From Pseudomonadota bacterium (GTDB lineage Bacteria; Myxococcota_A; UBA9160; SZUA-336), in the NCBI GenBank assembly GCA_003247575.1, contig QJZC01000058.1, positions 1 to 64,000 of the forward strand: a stretch of DNA of 64,000 nt. Direction: 5' to 3'. Below the pieces are notes generated by a model. That model searched no databases. It worked only from the letters and a program-made list of their open reading frames with translations, and was not told the DNA's origin. The stretch's first letter is position 1; each line of letters opens with the position of its first letter. Made by a program: the position numbers and the translations under genes. Positions 25,046 through 34,373 of the stretch are shown here, one piece after another.

Positions 25046-25759
25046 CTATCGGCCCCCCGATTTCACCACTTGAGGCGCTAGCCATCCCCGCTGCCCGAAG
25101 CTGGTGTAGCCGCGGCGAGCCACCACGACGTGATCGACCACTGGAATCCCGAGCAGCTGTCCCGCCTCGACCAGACGGTGGGTGACGATCCGGTCTTCCT
25201 GACTGGGCTCCGGATCCCCGCTCGGATGGTTGTGGACCAGCACCATCGACGCAGCAGACTCGCGGAGCGCAGGCGAGAACACCTCGCGGGGATGCACGAG
25301 GCTCTGATCGAGGCTTCCACGACTCACCTCGACCTGCCTCAGCAGCCGCTGTCGCGCGTCCAACAGCAGCGTCACGAAGCACTCCTGTCGCAAGGGCCCG
25401 AGCCTGGGCCCCACCAAGCGATACACCTCCTCCGGGCCGAGAATTCGTTCTGCCGGCCCGATCGGGGGCACAGCCACACGAACCCCGATCTCGAGCGCAG
25501 CCCGGAGCGAGGCGAGCTTCGCGGGTCCTATGCCCGAAATTCCCACCAGCTCGGCATCACCCGCGCGCGCAATCGACTCCCAGGAGCCGAATCGCCGCCA
25601 GAGCAGATCGGCGATCCAGATCGATGGCCGTTCGCGTGTGCCCGTGCGGAACAGCAGCGCCAGCAGTTCCGGGTTCGAGAGCGCCTCCGGCCCCGAACAC
25701 GCGAGCCTCTCCCGGGGTCCCTCGGCGCGCGCACTGCCCCCCGTCGCCTGAAGCTTCAT
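25046..25759 (-). CDS. radC: RadC-family JAMM protein
   Basis: A 237-residue RadC. A helix-hairpin-helix region (LVGISGIGPAKLASLRAALE) precedes the JAMM/MPN+ metalloprotease-like core, whose metal motif is HNHPSGDPEPSQED with the upstream VSRGSLDQSLVHPREVF. The molecular role remains uncertain despite the historic link to DNA repair. I chose the ATG at 25759 because a GGGAGG site sits about 10 bases upstream and MKLQATGGSARAEGPRERL is a typical start; the longer open frame runs into the ssb gene. ssb lies 62 bases upstream on the same strand. Confidence 0.92.
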   Translation of the reverse strand: MKLQATGGSARAEGPRERLACSGPEALSNPELLALLFRTGTRERPSIWIADLLWRRFGSWESIARAGDAELVGISGIGPAKLASLRAALEIGVRVAVPPIGPAERILGPEEVYRLVGPRLGPLRQECFVTLLLDARQRLLRQVEVSRGSLDQSLVHPREVFSPALRESAASMVLVHNHPSGDPEPSQEDRIVTHRLVEAGQLLGIPVVDHVVVARRGYTSFGQRGWLAPQVVKSGGR

Positions 25760-25821
25760 GCAGAGCGACCTCCCAAGGGACCAGCAGCAGAATCGGGTGA
25801 GATCCTTACAGGATCGAGGGA

Positions 25822-26274
25822 TCAGAAGGGGATGTCGTCGTCGCCGCCTGCACCGTGACCCGACATGCTGCCACCAGAGCCTTCCATGTCGCCCTGCCCA
25901 CTGGAGCCACCGCTCGACCCGCCCGAGAATCCCCCTCCGCCGTCGCCCTCGCGGCGACTCAGCCCCTGAATGGTCTGCGCGATGATCTCGGTGGTGCGGC
26001 GCTTCCCGCCTTCGCGATCTTCCCAGTCGCGAGATTGGATGCGCCCCTCGACATAGACCAAGCGCCCCTTGTGAAGGAAGTTCCCGCAAAACTCTGCTTG
26101 CCGCCCCCAGGCGACGATGCGGTGCCATTCGGTCCGCTCCTGGCGCTGGCCGTCCTTGTCTCGCCAGTTTTCGGAGGTCGCCAAGGTGAAGGACGCGACG
26201 GCCTGACCGTTCTGGGTGTAGCGGAGCTCAGGATCGACACCGAGACGTCCCACGAGAATGACTTTGTTCACCAT
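25822..26274 (-). CDS. ssb: Single-stranded DNA-binding protein
   Basis: A 150-residue SSB that coats single-stranded DNA during replication and repair. The OB fold runs over about the first 105 residues ([47 protein letters not shown]). A flexible Gly/Ser linker follows, ending in the acidic protein-interaction tip DDDIPF. Length is normal. It is followed by radC and divergent from uppP, with about 240 bases between the starts. Confidence 0.96.
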   Translation of the reverse strand: MVNKVILVGRLGVDPELRYTQNGQAVASFTLATSENWRDKDGQRQERTEWHRIVAWGRQAEFCGNFLHKGRLVYVEGRIQSRDWEDREGGKRRTTEIIAQTIQGLSRREGDGGGGFSGGSSGGSSGQGDMEGSGGSMSGHGAGGDDDIPF

Positions 26275-26514
26275 ACCGTTGGTCTCCTTGTGGGACCCGA
26301 GCGGGATGAGGGTCCGCAGACAGGCGTAGAATACCGGCCAAGCCTAGCACAGCAGCTGCTGTACTCCCGAGTGCGCGAATGCGGCGTGAACTCGAATACT
26401 CGGTGCGCATGCGCTTGCCTTCATGGGCTGCTTGCACGATCGTGGTTCGCTCCCGGATCGAGCTCGCCTGTCTTCGAACGAAACAAGCGCACTACCAGCG
26501 CATGACGGAAGGAC

Positions 26515-27336
26515 GTGACCAACGTGACGTGGCTCGAAGCCCTCTTGCTCGGCATCCTTCAGGGAGCCACCGAGTTTCTCCCGATCTCTTCCTCTGGACA
26601 CCTCGCGCTCGGCCAGCAGCTCCTCGACCTGCGCGAAGGCACGCTCTTCTTCGACGTGGTCGTCCATGTCGCCACCCTGGTCGCCATCTCGATCGTCCTA
26701 CGCCACCGCCTACTCACCCTGCTGCTCGCAGGCTGGAACTTCCTGCGGCGTGCGCCTGCGGATGCGGAGCTGCGCGAGCATCAGCGCTGGCTCGGGTTGA
26801 TCGCCATTGCGAGCGTGCCGACCGCGCTGATCGGGCTCGGACTGAAAGACTGGACCGAGACCCAGCTCCGAGAGGGAACGTTTCTGGGTCCGGCCTTTCT
26901 CACAACCGCGGCCCTGTTGCTCGTCGGAGAACGCCTCGGTCGGCGCAACCGTAGCGGAGGCTCGATGAGCGCGCTGGACGCGCTCCTGATCGGCACCGCT
27001 CAGGGGCTGGCCGTCATTCCGGGGATCTCACGCTCTGGCGCGACAGTGTCGACCGCACTCGTACGGAACATCGACGCGGAGAATGCGGTGGACTTCTCGC
27101 TGCTGATCTCACTGCCTGCGGTCGCGGGAGCAGCGCTGCTTACCTTACAGGACGCGTTCTCCGAGCTCTCTAGCGGCAGCCTGGCACCGCTGGCGATCGG
27201 CTTCGTCATGGCGCTCGCAACGGGCGTCATCGCTGTGCGCGCCCTCCAGTGGGCAACCGGTCGGCGTAGGCTCTTCCCCTTCGCGCTGTACTGCGCCACT
27301 CTGGGAGGGGTGATCTCCCTCGGAGGCTTCTTCTAA
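26515..27336 (+). CDS. uppP: Undecaprenyl-diphosphatase
   Basis: A 273-residue polytopic membrane protein that dephosphorylates undecaprenyl pyrophosphate so that the lipid carrier can be reused in peptidoglycan and O-antigen synthesis. The two family motifs are present: LQGATEFLPISSSGHL near the N-terminus and IPGISRSGATVSTAL with the catalytic Arg/Ser region. The start is GTG; GTG 26515 and GTG 26524 are both possible, with GGAAGGA just upstream. ftsK starts 3 bases after its stop, giving an operon of cell-wall and division genes. Confidence 0.94.
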   Translation: MTNVTWLEALLLGILQGATEFLPISSSGHLALGQQLLDLREGTLFFDVVVHVATLVAISIVLRHRLLTLLLAGWNFLRRAPADAELREHQRWLGLIAIASVPTALIGLGLKDWTETQLREGTFLGPAFLTTAALLLVGERLGRRNRSGGSMSALDALLIGTAQGLAVIPGISRSGATVSTALVRNIDAENAVDFSLLISLPAVAGAALLTLQDAFSELSSGSLAPLAIGFVMALATGVIAVRALQWATGRRRLFPFALYCATLGGVISLGGFF

Positions 27337-27338
27337 GG

Positions 27339-29708
27339 ATGGCGACGGCCACCAAGCGCAAGCCGGCGAAGAGCTCGACCCGCCGCGAAAAGGGTTCGCG
27401 GCGCGCGAGCAAGCGCCCGGCGGCTCCACCCGAGCAGCCCGAGACAGCTGCTCCGGCAGCACGCTTCGAAGGCGAGATCTCGGCGCTGGTGCTGCTGCTC
27501 GCGGCGGGCTTCATCGAGGTCTCGCTGATCAGCTACGCGCCGGGCGACGCCCCATGGGGCCTGCGCTGGCCCGGGGGCCCACTCGCCACCGGGGCTCCGA
27601 TTGCGAACTATTGCGGCCCGGTCGGCGCCGTGATCGCACTCGGACTCATGGGGGGGATCGGATACGCCGCACACATGCTTCCACTCGTGTGCCTACGCGG
27701 AAGCTGGCAGGCACTGATGGCAGATCGTGTGCGCCCGACCGTCCTGAATGCGATCGCGTGGCTCAGCCTGTTCGCGATGCTCGCCGGCAGCCTCGAGACA
27801 TTCGGACGCGCCTGGCCAGAGCTAGTGACCACAGCTCCCGGTGGACGCGTCGGCGCCTGGCTCTCGGATGGGCTGGTGGGCGCCTTTCACATCGCCGGTA
27901 CACAGATGGTTCTCGCCCTCGGGTTGGCGCTGAGCTTCCTGCTGGCGACCGGGCTCTCGATCCGGGACGGCGTGGTGGGCACCTCGCGCGGCGCAGGGCG
28001 GCTGGCGCTCGCGTGGCGAGCGCGCCGCGCAGCCGCGCGCGATCGACGCGTCGAACGCCGGGAGGAGCGCGCGCGCGAGCAGGCGGAAGAGCTCCAGGCG
28101 GCGGAAGCCGCGAAACAGGCTCGCCGGAGCGCGAGCGACGGGACTCCCGAGGCGCCGCCCAAGCTTGCGAAAGTGCGGGAGCCCGTCGTCATCGAGCACC
28201 GACAGGCCTCCACAGCGCGTGCCAAACAAGTTCCGCTGCCGCTCGAGCCCAAGCGACCCGCGAGCACCGGCCCCTATACCCTCCCCTCGAGCGACCTGCT
28301 CGCCGAAGGCCCCACCCATGGCCCCAGCTTCGATCGCGAGGCGCTGATCGAGAACTCCAAGATCCTGGAGCAGAAGCTGGCCGACTTCGGTGTGCTCGGA
28401 ACCGTGGTCAAAGTGCATCCAGGCCCGGTGATCACGATGTACGAGTTCGAGCCCGCGCCGGGGATCAAGGTCTCCCGGATCGTGAACCTGGCGGACGACC
28501 TCGCGCTGGCGCTGCGAGCCATGTCCGTCCGCATCGTCGCCCCACTCCCGGGCAAGAACGTCGTCGGCGTCGAGGTACCGAACGCAGAGCGCGACGTCGT
28601 CGTCCTGCGCGACCTGCTGACGCACGAGAGCTATGCTGAGCAGGGATCCAAGCTCACGATTGCCCTCGGCAAGGACATCTTCGGGTCGCCGGTCACCGCA
28701 GATCTCCGGCGCATGCCACACTTGCTGGTGGCAGGTGCGACGGGCTCAGGAAAGTCGGTCTTCCTGAACGCGCTCCTGCTGTCCATCTTCTACAAGGCTC
28801 GCCCAGACGAGGTGAAGCTGCTGCTGATCGATCCGAAGATGCTCGAGTTCGCGATGTTCCAAGGGATGCCGCACTTGATCGCCGAGGTGGTCACCAACTC
28901 GAAGCGTGCCGCGGCAGCGCTACTCGGAATCGTTCGCAAGATGGAAGAGCGCTACCAGATGATGTCGGAGCGCGGGGTCCGCAACATCGATCAGTACAAC
29001 CGCCTGGTCGAGCGAGAAGGCGGGGGGGACGGCGACGTCAAGCTGGAGCCCCTACCCTACATCGTGGTCGTCATCGACGAGCTCGCCGATCTGATGATCG
29101 TGGCGGCGCGCGATGTCGAGGAATCCCTGATGCGCCTCGCGCAGATGGCCCGAGCTGCGGGGATTCATCTGGTACTGGCCACCCAGCGCCCGTCCGTAGA
29201 CGTCCTCACCGGAGTGATCAAAGCCAACTTTCCGTCTCGAATCGCATTCCAGGTCAGCTCGCGCACGGACTCCCGCACAGTACTGGACTCGAACGGGGCC
29301 GAGCGTCTGCTCGGCCAGGGGGACTCGCTCTTCCTGCCGCCCGGTACCTCGCGCATGGAACGCATTCACGGCCCGTACGTCTCGGAGAAGGAAGTTGCAG
29401 CCGTAACGGACTTCCTGCGCTCCCAGGGACAGCCCGAATTCGACGAGGAGCTGATCCGTCTGAAGGAGGAGAGCGAGCGCAAGGAGGAACGGGGGGAGGA
29501 GACGGACGAGCTGTTCGATACGGCCATCCAGCTCGTAGCCACGCAGCGCATCGCATCCATCTCGTTCATTCAGCGCAAGCTCAAGATCGGCTACAACCGC
29601 GCAGCTCGGCTGGTAGAGCAGATGGAGGCCGAGGGAATGATCGGCCCCCAGGAAGGGACCAAGCCACGTGAAATCTTCATACGCCCACCCGATGAGGATG
29701 ATCTCTAG
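27339..29708 (+). CDS. ftsK: DNA translocase FtsK/SpoIIIE
   Basis: A 789-residue DNA pump that clears chromosome termini from the division septum. About four hydrophobic helices occupy residues 40-215. A charged linker rich in Arg, Glu and Ala follows, shorter than in E. coli FtsK. The RecA-like motor has Walker A GATGSGKSVF and Walker B VVVIDELADLM. The C-terminal gamma winged helix (QRIASISFIQRKLKIGYNRA) reads KOPS-type DNA motifs. A short basic N-terminus (MATATKRKPAKSSTRR) precedes the first helix. It is translationally close to uppP and overlaps lolA. Confidence 0.95.
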   Translation: MATATKRKPAKSSTRREKGSRRASKRPAAPPEQPETAAPAARFEGEISALVLLLAAGFIEVSLISYAPGDAPWGLRWPGGPLATGAPIANYCGPVGAVIALGLMGGIGYAAHMLPLVCLRGSWQALMADRVRPTVLNAIAWLSLFAMLAGSLETFGRAWPELVTTAPGGRVGAWLSDGLVGAFHIAGTQMVLALGLALSFLLATGLSIRDGVVGTSRGAGRLALAWRARRAAARDRRVERREERAREQAEELQAAEAAKQARRSASDGTPEAPPKLAKVREPVVIEHRQASTARAKQVPLPLEPKRPASTGPYTLPSSDLLAEGPTHGPSFDREALIENSKILEQKLADFGVLGTVVKVHPGPVITMYEFEPAPGIKVSRIVNLADDLALALRAMSVRIVAPLPGKNVVGVEVPNAERDVVVLRDLLTHESYAEQGSKLTIALGKDIFGSPVTADLRRMPHLLVAGATGSGKSVFLNALLLSIFYKARPDEVKLLLIDPKMLEFAMFQGMPHLIAEVVTNSKRAAAALLGIVRKMEERYQMMSERGVRNIDQYNRLVEREGGGDGDVKLEPLPYIVVVIDELADLMIVAARDVEESLMRLAQMARAAGIHLVLATQRPSVDVLTGVIKANFPSRIAFQVSSRTDSRTVLDSNGAERLLGQGDSLFLPPGTSRMERIHGPYVSEKEVAAVTDFLRSQGQPEFDEELIRLKEESERKEERGEETDELFDTAIQLVATQRIASISFIQRKLKIGYNRAARLVEQMEAEGMIGPQEGTKPREIFIRPPDEDDL

Positions 29709-30390
29709 CAGGCTCGCATCCGGGCCGCGCGCGGCGCGTGGCAGCTCAGTTTGGTCTCGCTTGGCGCTCTGCCTCTGCGCCGGACTCGTGCTGGGCAACG
29801 GCGCGCCCGATCCCGTTCTGATCGATTCCGTGCAGGACCGCTACGCCGAGGTGAAGGATCTGACCGCCGCCTTCGAACAGACGGCCCAGATCGCATCCAT
29901 CGGCAAGACGGAGAGCTCGAAGGGACAGGTCAAGATTCTGAGGCCCGGGCGCATGCGTTGGGAGTACACAGCGCCCGAGGAGCGTGTGATCGCCCTCGAT
30001 GGAACGACCATTCGCATGTATCTGCCCGAGGACGAACAGCTGCAGATCGCACCGCTCGATGCGGGAAGCTTCCCTCCGACGGCGCTGGACTTCCTACTGG
30101 GATCCGGGGATCTGCGCAGCAGCTTCGAAGGCGAGGAGCTCGAACCGAACGCACGCGGAGAGCGCGGCCTCAGGCTGCGCCCGCGACGCGACGCGAGCTT
30201 CGAGTTTCTCGAGATCTGGGTCGACCCGACGAGCCTCCAGCTACGCGAGTCGATCGTCCTCGACCTGTTCGGGAATCGAACCGCCGTCCGCTTCGACGCG
30301 ATGCGCGAAAACGAAGGGATCGAAGCTTCCGCGTTCGAGGTTCAGGTCCCCGAGGGCACCGATGTCATCGACCTGCGTGAGGATCGCTGA
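29692..30390 (+). CDS. lolA: Outer-membrane lipoprotein carrier protein LolA
   Basis: A 232-residue periplasmic chaperone that ferries lipoproteins from the LolCDE complex to the outer membrane. After a signal peptide (WSRLALCLCAGLVLGNGA) comes the LolA pattern: VKDLTAAFEQTAQIASIGKT, KGQVKILRPGRMRWEYTAPEE, the conserved strand YLPEDEQL and a C-terminal FEVQVPEGTDVID. ATG 29692 and ATG 29698 are both possible; the second has GATGAGG before it. The gene begins inside the last codons of ftsK, so the two are coupled. It is direct evidence for an outer membrane in a host that also carries a proteasome. Confidence 0.92.
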   Translation: MRMISSRLASGPRAARGSSVWSRLALCLCAGLVLGNGAPDPVLIDSVQDRYAEVKDLTAAFEQTAQIASIGKTESSKGQVKILRPGRMRWEYTAPEERVIALDGTTIRMYLPEDEQLQIAPLDAGSFPPTALDFLLGSGDLRSSFEGEELEPNARGERGLRLRPRRDASFEFLEIWVDPTSLQLRESIVLDLFGNRTAVRFDAMRENEGIEASAFEVQVPEGTDVIDLREDR

Positions 30391-30554
30391 TCTCGCTCTG
30401 TCGGGCGCGAGCTTGACTCCGGTACGAGGTGCCCTGCGCGCCCGCCCCGTCCTGGAGAAGTCCAGCCGAAAACGTCGGGAAGCTGACGGAACGTGTCACT
30501 GGGCCGACGATTTCCGGGTGCCGATGGCGCCCGACTCCACCCCTGTCACACCTT

Positions 30555-30591
30555 GGATTCCTGAATTGGGCAATTCCAGAAAAATTTCTGG
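30555..30591. promoter_or_regulatory. Overlapping operator-like dyads upstream of mpa
   Basis: GAATTG-GG-CAATTC (30563-30576) and CCAGAAA-AA-TTTCTGG (30576-30591) are both perfect palindromes. A broader 24-base dyad, TTCCTGAATTG against CAATTCCAGAA, matches at 9 of 11 positions. They end about 40 bases upstream of the candidate -35, a common place for a regulator. Confidence 0.4.
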
Positions 30592-30632
30592 GGGGATGCC
30601 GCGATGCCGATCCGCCTGCAGGCCGGCTGCAG

Positions 30633-30660
30633 TTGACACCATCCCGTGCTGGGGTATCTT
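30633..30660 (+). promoter_or_regulatory. Candidate sigma70 promoter for the proteasome operon
   Basis: A perfect TTGACA (30633-30638), a 16-base spacer and TATCTT (30655-30660). The predicted start near 30667 leaves a leader of about 355 nt before the mpa ATG. Confidence 0.5.
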
Positions 30661-31023
30661 CGAAACTTGTAACCGTTTGATTTATCTAGCAATTTTGATC
30701 GCCCAGGAACTTCCAGCAAACGCCGGAGGCCCGCCTACCAGATGCTCCGACGAGTGCATACGGCTACGCGAGCAGTGTTGCCCAGCGCCCGCAAGAGGAC
30801 TTCCGATGCGGACCTTCCCTGCAGCGGTTAAACTCTTTCCTTTGGATTCGTGGCGTCGGGTGCGAGGACGCGGGTGGTTCGCACATCGGAATCCCATGTC
30901 ATGCGAGCGCCCCAGATCTCAGCTACCGGCTAGAGTGTCCAGAAAGGCACGTTCTCGCGCATTGGTATGTCGATTGCACCGAAAATCTATCTTGCCTGAG
31001 TTTTTTACGGCGGGGAGTAGTTA

Positions 31024-32847
31024 ATGAGCGAATCGGGTTCTGGGAGACGAGGGTTTGTGCGGGACGTAATGAAGCGCATCTCGAGTCCAGGAACTCGAGG
31101 CGGCCGCATCGAGGACGAACGCGTGACGCAAGACTACGACGATATCGAAAGCCTTCGAGATGCACTCCGATACCTAGGCGCAGATGCGGGGGACCTACCG
31201 CGCAACATCGAACGGTTCCTAATCGAGTACCAGCGCTTGAAGGAGCGCTGCGACAGACTCCAGCAGCAGCAGTTCGATGCCGAGCGCCAGAACGAGAAGC
31301 TGGTCAACACACTGCAGGATGCCAAGCAGCAGATCGACCAGCTGAAGGAGGAAGTAGACAAGCTCTGCTCCCCTCCCAACACCTACGGCACGTTCGAACG
31401 GATCAACAAGGACGGTACCGTCGAGATCAACGTCGACGGCAAGATGATGCGAGTCAACTCGCATCCCAATGTCGCGATCGCAGATCTCGTCGAGGGACAG
31501 CTCGTCGTTCTCAACGAGGCGTTCAACATCGTCGATGCGACGGACTTCGATCCCCGTGGAGAAGTCGTACAGGTCTCCGAGGTGCTGGGAGACGGACGCG
31601 CGATCGTGCTCGGACATGCCGACGAGGAGCGGGTGGTCACTCTCTCGCAGCCCATGCGGCGTGAGCGCCTACGCGCGGGCGACAACCTCCTGATCAATCC
31701 GCGAACCGGTTTCGGTGTCGAAAAGCTGCCGAAGTCTACCGTGGATCAGGTGGTGCTCGAAGAGGTGCCGGACGTTCGCTACGACGACATCGGCGGTCTC
31801 GGCGATCAGATCGAGGTGCTACGAGACGCGCTCGAGCTCCCATATCTGCACGCAGACGCCTTCAAGGAGTACAACCTCGCTCCTCCGAAGGGGATCCTGC
31901 TCTACGGACCCCCGGGCTGCGGGAAGACCATGATCGGAAAGGCGGTTGCAAACAGCCTGGCGCTGCGAATCGCCGAGCTGCGCGGCACCGAGGTCAAGAG
32001 CTACTTCCTGAACGTGAAGGGCCCGGAACTGCTGAACAAGTACGTCGGCGAAACCGAGCACAAGATTCGAGAGGTCTTCAAGAACGCCCGCGAGAAGGCG
32101 GAGGAAGACGTCCCGGTCGTGATCTTCTTCGACGAGATGGACTCGTTGTTCCGCATGCGCGGCTCGGGAATCTCCTCGGATATGGAAGCGACGGTCGTCG
32201 CGCAGTTCCTCTCGGAGATCGACGGAGTCGAGTCGCTTCGGAACGTGATCGTGATCGGAGCCTCGAATCGCCAGGATCTGATCGATCCCGCCGTGCTGCG
32301 GCCGGGCCGACTCGATCTGAAGGTGAAGGTCCACCGACCCGACCCGAGAGGCGCCCGCGAGATCTTCCTCAAGTACCTGTCCTCCGACCTTCCGCTGCAC
32401 TCCGATGCGCACATCAAGTTCGGACAAGATCCCAAGGACTGTGTGGCCGGCATGATCGATGCGGTGATCGAGACCATGTACGCCGAGAACGAGGAGAACA
32501 AATTCCTCGAGGTCACCTACGCCAAGGGCGAGCGCGAGATCTTCTACTTCAAGGACTTCTCGAGCGGAGCGATGATCAAGAACATCGTGGACCGCGCCAA
32601 GAAGAAGGCCGTCAAGAAGCAGATCATCGACGGCGAGCCGGGCATCCGACTCGAGCACATCCTCGAGGCCGTACGCGAAGAGTTCAAGGAGAACGAGGAT
32701 CTTCCGAACACGACCAACCCAGACGACTGGGCGCGAATCTCGGGTCGCAAGGGGGAGAAGATCATCAACGTGCGCACCTTGATCAGCGGCATCAACCGCC
32801 AGGAGCGCACCATCGAGAATGTCGGCGGATCAGGGCAGTACCTGTAA
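31024..32847 (+). CDS. mpa: Proteasomal ATPase Mpa/ARC
   Basis: A 607-residue AAA+ unfoldase that recognises pupylated proteins and feeds them to the 20S core. Residues about 60-115 form the N-terminal coiled coil that binds Pup, residues about 120-240 the tandem OB domains, then the AAA module: Walker A GPPGCGKT (295-302), Walker B VVIFFDEMD (Asp370, Glu371) and arginine-finger region DPAVLRPGRLDLK. The C-terminus is GQYL, the penultimate-Tyr motif that docks into the proteasome alpha ring and opens the gate in Mycobacterium Mpa. GGGGAG precedes the ATG. It is the first gene of a seven-gene operon. Confidence 0.97.
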   Translation: MSESGSGRRGFVRDVMKRISSPGTRGGRIEDERVTQDYDDIESLRDALRYLGADAGDLPRNIERFLIEYQRLKERCDRLQQQQFDAERQNEKLVNTLQDAKQQIDQLKEEVDKLCSPPNTYGTFERINKDGTVEINVDGKMMRVNSHPNVAIADLVEGQLVVLNEAFNIVDATDFDPRGEVVQVSEVLGDGRAIVLGHADEERVVTLSQPMRRERLRAGDNLLINPRTGFGVEKLPKSTVDQVVLEEVPDVRYDDIGGLGDQIEVLRDALELPYLHADAFKEYNLAPPKGILLYGPPGCGKTMIGKAVANSLALRIAELRGTEVKSYFLNVKGPELLNKYVGETEHKIREVFKNAREKAEEDVPVVIFFDEMDSLFRMRGSGISSDMEATVVAQFLSEIDGVESLRNVIVIGASNRQDLIDPAVLRPGRLDLKVKVHRPDPRGAREIFLKYLSSDLPLHSDAHIKFGQDPKDCVAGMIDAVIETMYAENEENKFLEVTYAKGEREIFYFKDFSSGAMIKNIVDRAKKKAVKKQIIDGEPGIRLEHILEAVREEFKENEDLPNTTNPDDWARISGRKGEKIINVRTLISGINRQERTIENVGGSGQYL

Positions 32848-32878
32848 GTAGGATGCCCAAGTCGCCAGAAGGGGGTCC

Positions 32879-34363
32879 ATGCCTCTTCCGAGCGTTATCG
32901 GAAGTGAGATCGAATACGGAATCACGGTCGTCAACGACCGTGATTTCGATCCAATCTCCAGCTGCGTACTGCTTGTAAACGCGTATCGGGATCCCGACGA
33001 CGCGGAGATTCTCTGGGACTACGACCAGGAAAATCCACTGGCGGACGCACGCGGCTTCAACGTCGAGGGTGAGAAGTACACTCCGAATCAGCAGGAGAAC
33101 ATTGCGCGCAACAAGACCCTGAAGAACGGCGCGCGATTCTACGTAGACCACGCACATCCAGAGTACTCGACACCCGAGGTCACCAACGTCATCGACCTGA
33201 TCGCGTACGAGCGAGCGGGCGAACGGACCATGGAGTCCGCACGCATCTCTGCCTCGAGCCTACTGCCCGATGGCCAGCAGATCGTCATCTACAAGAACAA
33301 CAGTGACCGCAAGGGAAACAGCTACGGAAATCACGAGAATTTCCTGATTTCCCGCCGAACCCCGTTTCGCGAGATCGTGAGTCGCTTCACACCGTTCCTG
33401 GTCACACGTCAGATCTTCTGTGGTGCAGGAAAGGTCGGCAGCGAGAACCGAGCGAGTCCCTGCACTTTCCAGATCAGCCAGCGGGCGGACTTCTTCGAGA
33501 CCGAGGTAGCCCTCGATACGATGGTGAAGCGCCCCATCATCAACACCCGAGACGAGCCCCACGCAGATCGGGAGAAGTACCGACGACTGCACGTGATCAT
33601 CGGGGATTCCAACATGTCGGAGGTCTCGACCTACCTGCGCGTCGGAACTTCCGCGATCGTGCTGGCGTTGATCGAAGACGGTGCGCTGAGCCAGGATCTC
33701 ACGCTGACCGACCCGGTCCGGGTGATCAAGGAGATCTCACACGACCCGGACTGCAAGCGGGACTATGCGCGCGAGTCGGGCAGCCGCATCTCCGCGATCC
33801 AGGTTCAGCGTGAGTACCTCGAAGCCGCCCTGCGCTACTTCGAGACGCGCGACCCGGATCCGATCATCAAGGACGTGCTCACCCGCTGGGAGTCCGTGCT
33901 GATCCGACTGGAAGATGACCCCATGCAGCTTCATCGCGAGATCGACTGGGTCGCGAAACGAAAGCTGATCCTGGAGTACATGTCGCGCCGAAACTGCACC
34001 TGGGATGATCCTCAGGTGCAGATGCTCGACCTTCAATACCATGATCTGCGCCCGCAGAAGGGCCTCTACAACATCCTGGAGAGGCGTGGCGAGATGGAGC
34101 GCATCATCTCGGACAGAGATATCGATCGAGCGGTGGTCACACCGCCGGACGATACTCGGGCGTACTTCCGAGGGGAGTGCATACGCCGCTACGGAAAGGC
34201 CGTATTCGGCGTAAACTGGGATTCGATCTCCTTCAATCTGGGAGAGGACCCGATCAAACGTATCTTGATGAACGAGCCGCTGAAGGGCACACGAGCACAC
34301 GTCGAGTCACTGCTCGACGAATGTCCGACCGCCGAGGACCTCGTTCGCAGTCTGACGATCTGA
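32879..34363 (+). CDS. dop: Pup deamidase/depupylase
   Basis: A 494-residue carboxylate-amine-ligase-fold enzyme that deamidates Pup-Gln where needed and cleaves Pup from substrates. GSEIEYGITV holds the metal-binding Glu10, NGARFYVDHAHPEYSTPE the catalytic Asp90, and INTRDEPHADREKYRRLHVI the shared ATP/metal region. A long insertion (about residues 45-80, from WDYDQENPLADARG) corresponds to the 'Dop loop', absent from the PafA encoded downstream, and supports the Dop assignment. It lies 31 bases after mpa and 10 bases before pup. Because this Pup already ends in Glu, the depupylase activity is probably the relevant one. Confidence 0.95.
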   Translation: MPLPSVIGSEIEYGITVVNDRDFDPISSCVLLVNAYRDPDDAEILWDYDQENPLADARGFNVEGEKYTPNQQENIARNKTLKNGARFYVDHAHPEYSTPEVTNVIDLIAYERAGERTMESARISASSLLPDGQQIVIYKNNSDRKGNSYGNHENFLISRRTPFREIVSRFTPFLVTRQIFCGAGKVGSENRASPCTFQISQRADFFETEVALDTMVKRPIINTRDEPHADREKYRRLHVIIGDSNMSEVSTYLRVGTSAIVLALIEDGALSQDLTLTDPVRVIKEISHDPDCKRDYARESGSRISAIQVQREYLEAALRYFETRDPDPIIKDVLTRWESVLIRLEDDPMQLHREIDWVAKRKLILEYMSRRNCTWDDPQVQMLDLQYHDLRPQKGLYNILERRGEMERIISDRDIDRAVVTPPDDTRAYFRGECIRRYGKAVFGVNWDSISFNLGEDPIKRILMNEPLKGTRAHVESLLDECPTAEDLVRSLTI

Positions 34364-34373
34364 GGAGAGCCAT

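Larger units (their letters stand above)
30391..31023. other. Intergenic region upstream of the proteasome operon
   Basis: This 633-base gap contains no convincing open frame. It holds two overlapping dyads (30563-30591), a strong sigma70-like promoter (30633-30660), an AT-rich block (about 30655-30720) and a leader of about 355 nt. A GGGGAG ribosome site lies 7 bases before the mpa ATG. Confidence 0.6.
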
